Assembly: GCA_031549115.1 (NCBI GenBank)
Contig: JAVBQJ010000018.1
Location: 1-11,742 of the forward strand
DNA: 11,742 nt
Reading direction: 5' to 3'
Source: JAVBQJ01 sp031549115
Lineage (GTDB): Bacteria > Verrucomicrobiota > Lentisphaeria > Victivallales > Victivallaceae
The position numbers were made by a program, and so were the translations under genes. Shown piece by piece: positions 6,883-11,742 of this stretch. The notes under the pieces were generated by a model. That model had not been told where the DNA came from, did not search any database, and saw only the letters and a list, made by a program, of their open reading frames with translations. How positions within the stretch are numbered: position 1 is the first letter of the stretch; each line of letters opens with the position of its first letter.

Positions 6883-7314
6883 ATGAATACGATATTTCGA
6901 TGTGGAGTTGCCGGGCTGGTATTGGCCGTGGTTGGGGCCGGTTGCAATCCCGGCGTGTCCGAATCGGCGGCGGGCGCCGGGTCGTCCGCGGAGCTGCGGC
7001 GGGCGTTGCCGCGTTGCGGCCAGTATATCGGCGCCGACCGGCGGCAGATTTTGGATATGTGTGACTTTTTTCAGCATTTCGGTCCCGAAGGCGATCAGAT
7101 CGCGATCGGCGTTTCCGGCGTTGTGCGGTATTTCGACGATGCGGCGCAGGTCCGGCGCGACAAAGCGCTGATGGCGGCGCCGGTATGGTATGTGAACTTC
7201 TACAAACTTCCCGGCGACGGACGCTATCATTACGATGAACTGCACTTCGACGACAATGGGCAGGTGGTGGAAAACCGCTGCGCGGAGTTGACCGTCCCCG
7301 GTGACGGCTTATAA
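6883..7314 (+). CDS. Small lipoprotein, possibly BamE/SmpA-like fold
   Basis: This is a 143-residue protein with a lipoprotein-like signal (MNTIFRCGVAGLVLAVVGAG) and Cys21 as the likely lipidated residue. The -3 position is Gly, which is unusual. In the mature part, ADRRQILDMCDFFQHFGP resembles the helix-turn of small two-layer lipoproteins. The later strands VWYVNFYKLPG...YHYDELHFDDNGQVVENR resemble the aromatic strand plus F-D-x-x-G-x-V ending of BamE/SmpA-type proteins. This is a weak pattern match, not an identification. The start at ATG 6883 is preferred over ATG 6871 (four codons longer), which follows the terminator T-run by only five bases and has no ribosome binding site. The 6883 start has only a poor GGGG upstream. 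The stop codon TAA (7312-7314) overlaps the ribosome binding site of the glycosyltransferase gene, so the two are translated from one message. No promoter of its own was seen. Confidence 0.75.
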   Translation: MNTIFRCGVAGLVLAVVGAGCNPGVSESAAGAGSSAELRRALPRCGQYIGADRRQILDMCDFFQHFGPEGDQIAIGVSGVVRYFDDAAQVRRDKALMAAPVWYVNFYKLPGDGRYHYDELHFDDNGQVVENRCAELTVPGDGL

Positions 7315-7326
7315 AGGAGAATACGG

Positions 7327-8475
7327 ATGAGCCGCTGGTTGTTTGTCGGAGAATTCGCCGGTTTTGCCGGCGGTATTGAGCGCTACATGCATCGGGCAGC
7401 GGCGATTCTGCGCCGGAATGGACATCAGGTCGATCTCTTTTGCCACAGCGACAGCCGCAGTCCGGAGGAGTTCAAGTCCGGCTTCGACCGGGTCTGGTAC
7501 TGGGATGACCTCGACCGGCTGCCGGACGAATACCAATTGGCGGTCATTCACAAGGTGCGCACGCCGGAATTGGCCGGAGCGTTGCGGCGGCGCTTTCCGG
7601 TCGCGGTGGTGCTGCACGATCACGAGTTTTATTGCCCCCGCACTTCGCTGTATTATCCGTTTACCCGGCGGAACTGCCACCGGGCGTATGGCCGGTGGTT
7701 CTGCGGCGCCTGTGCGATGCTGCGGCGTTCACCGGAGGGCACGGGAGCGGCCTTGCGCCGTAATTTCCTGACGGTACCGGCATTGTGGGGCGAGTTGAAA
7801 AACGCGGATGCGTTCGTGGTGCTGTCGCAATTCATGCGCGAGCAGGCGCTTCGCAACGGTCTGGCGTCCGACCGTGTCCATCTCGTCCCTCCGGCGATCG
7901 CGGTGCCGCCGGAGGTGTCGCACACCGGCGGTACTCCGCCGAGGCTATTGGTCATCGGGCAGTGGATCCGGGGTAAGGGCATCGATCAGCTGTTGGCGGC
8001 CTTTCCATTGATCCGGCACGATTGCCGGATCGATCTGGTCGGCGCCGGCAACGACGAGGCATGGTTGCGGCAGCTGGCCGAACCGTATGGAGACAAAATC
8101 TGCTTTCATGGCTGGACCACCCGGCCGGAGGAGTTTTACCGGAACGCAACTCTGGCGGTGCTGCCGTGGCGTTGGCAGGAGCCGTTCGGGCTGGTCGGCC
8201 CCGAGGCATTGGCGCATGAGGTTCCGCTGGTCGGTTTCGATGTCGGCGGCGTGCGCGAATATCTCCGGGACGGAGAAACCGGACTGCTGGTGCCGGAGGG
8301 GGATATCGCGGCTTTTGCGGCGGCCGTCGACCGGCTGTTGGAACAGCCGGAGCTATGCCGGCGATTCGGCGTCAACGGACGGCGTCTGGTGCTGGAAAAA
8401 TTCACCGAAACGGCATTGCTGAACGGCTGGGAAGCACTTGAAGCCGCTTCCTCTGCCGGCCGTTCCCGTTCCTGA
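7327..8475 (+). CDS. GT4-family glycosyltransferase
   Basis: This is a 382-residue GT-B fold enzyme expected to transfer a sugar from a nucleotide donor to a glycan or lipid acceptor on the cytoplasmic side of the membrane. The N-terminal Rossmann domain starts MSRWLFVGEFAGFAGGIERYM, with the acceptor-side Gly15-Gly16 loop. The C-terminal domain holds PRLLVIGQWIRGKGIDQLLAAF and the retaining GT4 signature E285-PFGLVGP-E293 (E-X7-E), then GGVREYLRDGETGLLV. Four cysteines at 103, 117, 126 and 129 (FYCPR ... NCHRA ... FCGAC) form a C-x13-C-x8-C-x2-C group seen in some GT4 enzymes, possibly a metal site. AAAGGAGA (7313-7320) is a strong ribosome binding site overlapping the stop of the upstream lipoprotein gene, with a 12-base gap between the genes. 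Its neighbours suggest an envelope polysaccharide role, which is inferred. It converges with the kinase gene 3 bases after its stop. Confidence 0.92.
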   Translation: MSRWLFVGEFAGFAGGIERYMHRAAAILRRNGHQVDLFCHSDSRSPEEFKSGFDRVWYWDDLDRLPDEYQLAVIHKVRTPELAGALRRRFPVAVVLHDHEFYCPRTSLYYPFTRRNCHRAYGRWFCGACAMLRRSPEGTGAALRRNFLTVPALWGELKNADAFVVLSQFMREQALRNGLASDRVHLVPPAIAVPPEVSHTGGTPPRLLVIGQWIRGKGIDQLLAAFPLIRHDCRIDLVGAGNDEAWLRQLAEPYGDKICFHGWTTRPEEFYRNATLAVLPWRWQEPFGLVGPEALAHEVPLVGFDVGGVREYLRDGETGLLVPEGDIAAFAAAVDRLLEQPELCRRFGVNGRRLVLEKFTETALLNGWEALEAASSAGRSRS

Positions 8476-8483
8476 AGATCAGG
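8471..8483. repeat. Palindrome built from two converging stop codons
   Basis: CCTGA-AGA-TCAGG is a perfect 5-base inverted repeat with a 3-base loop. The TGA in the left arm is the stop of the glycosyltransferase gene (8473-8475). The TCA in the right arm is the minus-strand TGA stop of the kinase gene (8479-8481). It is too short and has no T-run, so it is not an intrinsic terminator. The two transcripts must overlap here. Confidence 0.7.
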
Positions 8484-11478
8484 TAAGCGTGTTCAGAAAC
8501 TCCCGCAGTTTTTCCATCGACAACGGCTTGTAGATCACGCCGTCGAACTCCGTCAACGGTTCGGCGTCGTTGGTTTCCGTATCGGCGGTGACCGCGTATA
8601 CTTTGACGTGAGAAAAGGCGGCGGTGGCGCGGATTTCCCGCGCCAGGTCGCGGCCGTTGATTCCCGGCATCCACAGGTCGGTCAAAACCACGTCCGGACA
8701 CTCCCGGTGCATGAGCAGCAGCGCTTCTTCGGCGGAGTGGGCGGTGATGGCGGCAATGCCGAATTTTTTCAGCAGCGCCTGCAATACTTTGAGATTCATC
8801 GGCACATCGTCGACCAGCAGAATTCGGTACTCCGGCTTCGCTAGATGGGAGAGCGGCGGGTGGTGCGGCAGCGCGGCAGGCAGGCTGTCCAGCGCGGCGA
8901 CCGGCACTTGCTTGAGTTGCAATGTGAAGTCGCTGCCCTTGCCGAGGTGGCTTGTCAGCTGGATGGAGCCGCCCATGTGCTGGGCGAGGCGGCTGGAGAT
9001 GGTCAGCCCCAGTCCGGTGCCCTTGAATACCTGGGTATCGCGCTCCGCATCCTGCTGAACGAACGGTTCGAAAATCCGTCCCTGGGCTTCCGGACGGATG
9101 CCGACACCGGTATCGATGACATGGACGGTCAGGTCGGCGGCGTCCGGCACCGCGGACGCGAATTCCACTTTCAATGTGACACTGCCGACCTCGGTGAATT
9201 TGACCGCGTTTCCGACCAGGTTCAGCAAAATCTGCCGCAGCCGCATTTCATCCAGCAGCAGCACGGGAGCTGTTTTCGGGACCTCCACGCGGATCTCGAT
9301 GCCCTTTTTGTCCGCGGCCGGTTTGAACAGGTTGCCCAGCTCCCGGCACAGTTTGACGGCATCGGTGGGCCGGGGCGTCAGGATCATCTGCTCGGCTTCG
9401 ATTTTGGAAAGATCCAGAATGTTATTGATCAAATCCAACAGAGTGGCTCCGGCGAAGCGGATGCTTTTCAGATATTCGAGCTGTTCTTCACTGGTAAGAT
9501 TTTTCTGCTGAAGGACTTCGGAGAAGCCGATCACCGCATTCAGCGGGGTGCGCAATTCATGGCTCATGGTGGCCAGAAACGAGCTTTTGACCCGGCTGGC
9601 ATTCTGTGCTTCGTGCATCGCCGCCACCAGTTTGTTCTGGTATTCCTTCAACGGGGTGATATCGCGGATGGTCAGCACGGAACCGATCGGCGGCAGATCC
9701 TTCGCCGCGATCGGGGTCAGATTGAAAATGACGTTGCGCGGCTTCCGCCCGGTTACATGCAGGGTATGATTGTACATTCGGGTCACCGCGACTTCCTGCA
9801 GGATGGCGTCGGTCAGCGAGAAGTTGTCGCCGGCGGGAGTGCCGTCTTCGGGGCGCAATTCGAAATATTTTTCGACCGGATGGCCGGTAACGCTGCGCAG
9901 GCCGCTTCCGAGCATGGCGCAGGCGGCCGGATTCAGGTAGGTGATCCGGGCTTTTGCGTCGGTGACGATGACCGCGTCGGCGACGGAGTCCAGCGTCAGC
10001 CGGGATTGGTGCAGCGATTCATCCAGCTGCCGCCGGGTCCGGCTGAGTTCATCGATGTCGGTCAACACCCACAGTACCGCATCGACACCGAAGATATCGG
10101 CCGAAAGCTTGACGATTTCGACACTGTACTGGCGGCCGTCGAATTCGTGTTCGAAGCGGCGTGGCTCCCCGGTGGCGAGCACCTGGCGGACCATTTCCCG
10201 GATTTCGGCGCCGCAATCGCAGGGGAGGGCGCCGAGCCGCGGATCGGCGCTTCCGCAGTTCATATCGCCGGTGTGCAAAAAGAGCGGCCTGCCGTCGGGA
10301 TCGCTGACGATGAGCCTTCCGGGAATATGCCGCAGCACGGCTTCCCGGCGCCGGGTCATGCGCCGCAACCGGAAAAACAGAAGTGTGATCCATGTCAGCA
10401 GCGCGGCGAAAACCAGGAGAGATGTGCCGCCGACGATCAGGATCGGGTAATTTTCCTCTTTGAAAATGATATTGCCGCCGACGACCTCGGCGGCTACCGG
10501 AATTCTGGTTTTGGAAATACGCCCGCTTTTCACCGCGCTCCAATTGATGACGGTTTTCAACGGCAGTGCCGCGATGGTGAGCTCGGAGGCTTTGCTGCCG
10601 CCCAGAATTTGTTCGACCTGTCTGGACAAGGCGATGCCGATCGGTTCGAGTTCCGTGAAAATTCCTCCGATGGCTCCATTCCAGAGCATCGGCTCCTGCA
10701 ACGCGAATATTGGAGCTTTGCCGCGTTCCAGATGCGACATCATGTAGTGCAGCGAATTGAGGTTGGTGGTGTCGCGGTTGTACCAGGAGTAGAAGAACAC
10801 CAGCGTATTTTCATCCTGTTCCTGGATCAGGGTCAGGAGTTCATTCAAACCGGTGGTGGCGTTGTCCGGATAGATATATTCGATTCCCGGATAGCTCTCT
10901 TCGTAGCGTTGGCCTTCGTTCAGGATGCGCTTTCCCTGGATGCTCCAGTTGGTCAGAAGGATGATCCGTTTGGTTTCGGGGAAGAAGTGCAGCCCGAGCT
11001 CGATATTGTCCGCCACCGAAACCCGGCCGAGCGCGCCGGTGGTGTTCGGGTGGGCCTGAACCAGCTCCCGGGTGGCGATGTCGAGGCCGCAGAATACGAC
11101 CGCGGTGTTCGCCGGAATGTCGTCCTTATGGCGGATCAACAGATTGATCGCAATCTGGCCGAAAGGAATAATGACATCGAATTCCCCGTTGCGGATCTCC
11201 GGCAACAGCGGCGCCAGGCGCGCATCCAGCGCCGCACCGGAAGCGTCCTCGTTGGCGAAGGCGTTCAATTCCAGATGCTTGACCCGCAATTTGTGGTTGC
11301 TTTCACTGATGGTCCGGTTGAAAACCGCCGACAACTGAAAGTCCGGAGCGAAGTTGATGGAAAAGGAGTAAAGCAGCAGAATCCGTTTTTCCGCATCGGG
11401 GCTTTTCGGCGCAGCGGCGGCAAAGAGTCCCGAAAACAGTAACGTGATCGTCAGGGAAATCCACCCAAAACGTCTCAT
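8479..11478 (-). CDS. Hybrid sensor histidine kinase with periplasmic substrate-binding-like domain
   Basis: This is a 999-residue inner-membrane signalling protein. Residues 1-23 are a signal/anchor. About 30-325 form a periplasmic domain like the ABC_sub_bind (PF04392) family (KRILLLYSFSINFAPDFQ, FDVIIPFGQIAINLLI, TAVVFCGLDI). A membrane segment spans about 346-368. A first PAS-like domain covers about 375-480, with Cys408, Cys420 and Cys422. A second PAS covers about 490-605 (LDSVADAVIVTD from L496). HisKA carries phospho-acceptor His640 in S-H-E-L-R-T-P. The ATPase domain has N757 (N box), D789-T-G-V-G and G820-T-G-L-G824. The C-terminal receiver has acidic pair D890/D891, phospho-acceptor Asp934 (VVLTDLWMPG) and Lys984 (YKPLS). 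All catalytic residues are present. AAGGA lies 4 bases before the ATG at 11478. There is no output domain, so a separate Hpt protein and regulator are expected but not seen here. The ligand is unknown. Confidence 0.95.
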   Translation of the reverse strand: MRRFGWISLTITLLFSGLFAAAAPKSPDAEKRILLLYSFSINFAPDFQLSAVFNRTISESNHKLRVKHLELNAFANEDASGAALDARLAPLLPEIRNGEFDVIIPFGQIAINLLIRHKDDIPANTAVVFCGLDIATRELVQAHPNTTGALGRVSVADNIELGLHFFPETKRIILLTNWSIQGKRILNEGQRYEESYPGIEYIYPDNATTGLNELLTLIQEQDENTLVFFYSWYNRDTTNLNSLHYMMSHLERGKAPIFALQEPMLWNGAIGGIFTELEPIGIALSRQVEQILGGSKASELTIAALPLKTVINWSAVKSGRISKTRIPVAAEVVGGNIIFKEENYPILIVGGTSLLVFAALLTWITLLFFRLRRMTRRREAVLRHIPGRLIVSDPDGRPLFLHTGDMNCGSADPRLGALPCDCGAEIREMVRQVLATGEPRRFEHEFDGRQYSVEIVKLSADIFGVDAVLWVLTDIDELSRTRRQLDESLHQSRLTLDSVADAVIVTDAKARITYLNPAACAMLGSGLRSVTGHPVEKYFELRPEDGTPAGDNFSLTDAILQEVAVTRMYNHTLHVTGRKPRNVIFNLTPIAAKDLPPIGSVLTIRDITPLKEYQNKLVAAMHEAQNASRVKSSFLATMSHELRTPLNAVIGFSEVLQQKNLTSEEQLEYLKSIRFAGATLLDLINNILDLSKIEAEQMILTPRPTDAVKLCRELGNLFKPAADKKGIEIRVEVPKTAPVLLLDEMRLRQILLNLVGNAVKFTEVGSVTLKVEFASAVPDAADLTVHVIDTGVGIRPEAQGRIFEPFVQQDAERDTQVFKGTGLGLTISSRLAQHMGGSIQLTSHLGKGSDFTLQLKQVPVAALDSLPAALPHHPPLSHLAKPEYRILLVDDVPMNLKVLQALLKKFGIAAITAHSAEEALLLMHRECPDVVLTDLWMPGINGRDLAREIRATAAFSHVKVYAVTADTETNDAEPLTEFDGVIYKPLSMEKLREFLNTLT

Positions 11479-11521
11479 CGCATCCTTTCCATGGTCAGTG
11501 ATAGAAGCTGTTATTGCTTTT

Positions 11522-11546
11522 CTATATTCCGTTTACTATACTCCGT
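11522..11546 (-). repeat. 11-base direct repeat, 14-base period, at the kinase promoter
   Basis: On the minus strand ACGGAGTATAG (11546-11536) and ACGGAATATAG (11532-11522) agree at 10 of 11 positions with 3 bases between them. The first copy contains most of the candidate -10 box, and the second lies at and just beyond the expected start of transcription. A tandem pair of this kind could be a response-regulator site; that is inference. Confidence 0.5.
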
Positions 11547-11563
11547 AAAATATAATTTTACAA
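11535..11563 (-). promoter_or_regulatory. Probable promoter of the sensor kinase gene
   Basis: On the minus strand TTGTAA (11563-11558, 4 of 6) and TATAGT (11540-11535, 5 of 6) are separated by 17 bases. The start would be near 11528, giving a leader of about 50 bases to the ATG at 11478. The promoter lies in a clear AT-rich island and its spacer is occupied by an inverted repeat. Confidence 0.55.
11545..11561. repeat. Perfect inverted repeat between the -35 and -10 of the kinase promoter
   Basis: GTAAAAT-ATA-ATTTTAC is a perfect 7-base inverted repeat with a 3-base centre. It overlaps the -35 box and fills nearly the whole promoter spacer. Bound protein would block RNA polymerase, so this is a candidate operator. 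The short spacing and AT content do not fit an intrinsic terminator. Confidence 0.5.
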
Positions 11564-11581
11564 TTCGGGAAGAAAAATAAA

Positions 11582-11742
11582 TACCGGATAAAGCGTCGGC
11601 TAGTGTCGGGGGGGGGGCGCAGGAGAGGGGTTGAGCGCACACAAACCATGGTAGTGGGGTGGGCGCGCGGCGGACCGCCGCGGGCCGGGGGGGGGGGCGG
11701 GGGGCGGGGGGCGCGGGGGCGCGCGGCCCGCGCGGCCGGCCC
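11582..11742. other. Contig-end stretch with poly-G / GC low complexity, probably artefactual
   Basis: No gene is seen upstream of the kinase promoter. From about 11608 the sequence turns into runs of 10 or 11 G residues (11608-11617 and 11687-11697) and GC-only blocks, ending in alternating G and C. The rest of the window has nothing like it. This looks like low-quality sequence at a contig end and should not be annotated biologically. Confidence 0.7.

Noticed and set aside
3220..7245. A 1341-codon open frame on the minus strand antisense to the DUF1015, GH78-like and both lipoprotein genes.
   Set aside because: It is in exact codon register with four plus-strand genes that all share one frame. 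Antisense stops would need sense codons TTA, CTA or TCA, which this GC-rich organism avoids. Its composition (rich in His, Arg, Gln, Pro) and lack of domains are typical of a shadow.
8845..11442. An 865-codon plus-strand open frame opposite the sensor kinase.
   Set aside because: It has the same register effect: it is aligned with the kinase codons and opened by the absence of TTA/CTA/TCA. It begins just after a rare CTA leucine codon in the kinase. The kinase has complete catalytic motifs; this frame has none.

Overview
The window is GC-rich and densely coded. It fits a Gram-negative, saccharolytic bacterium. Two small genes carry lipobox signal peptides, one esterase has a Sec signal, and a hybrid sensor kinase has a periplasmic substrate-binding-like domain. 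Having LacI regulator, CE7 esterase, GH78-type proteins and a DUF1015 protein together reminds me of Lentisphaerota/Victivallis-like gut or sediment bacteria, but that placement is inference. No marker gene in the window settles the taxonomy.

Layout. (1) At 1-2981, three minus-strand genes deal with carbohydrate. In transcription order they are a secreted CE7-type acetyl esterase (2981-1731), a LacI-family repressor (1610-576), and the N-terminal 168 codons of a GH78/alpha-L-rhamnosidase-like protein (start 506) running off the left edge. The repressor gene has a good sigma70 promoter (TTGACT-17-TATAAT) overlapped by a CpG-centred palindrome. A near copy of it (13 of 15 bases) lies just in front of the edge gene, so the repressor probably controls itself and that gene. 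(2) At 3208-6156 on the plus strand, a DUF1015 gene is followed 24 bases later by a full-length cytoplasmic GH78-like protein. This is a paralogue of the edge gene. (3) At 6188-8475 on the plus strand, a promoter drives a small lipoprotein gene ending in a strong intrinsic terminator. A second small lipoprotein gene and a GT4 glycosyltransferase follow, with no visible promoter of their own. (4) At 11478-8479 on the minus strand lies a 999-residue hybrid histidine kinase that converges on the glycosyltransferase with a 3-base gap. Its promoter region holds a tight inverted repeat and a direct repeat. (5) From about 11608 to 11742 the sequence is poly-G/GC low complexity and looks like a contig-end artefact.

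How it fits together: regions 1 and 2 suggest deacetylation and deglycosylation of rhamnose-containing or related glycans. The esterase would be exported, and both GH78-like proteins appear cytoplasmic because neither has a signal peptide. A LacI-type repressor would respond to a released sugar. The lipoproteins and glycosyltransferase look like envelope functions, and the kinase is an orphan sensor whose regulated genes are not visible here.

No tRNA, rRNA, CRISPR array, insertion sequence or recognisable defence system was seen. I found no clearly new system. The items most worth checking are the paired operators, the Glu-to-Asp change at the presumed catalytic acid of the GH78-like protein, the promoterless genes behind a strong terminator, and the repeats and cysteine-bearing PAS domain of the kinase.
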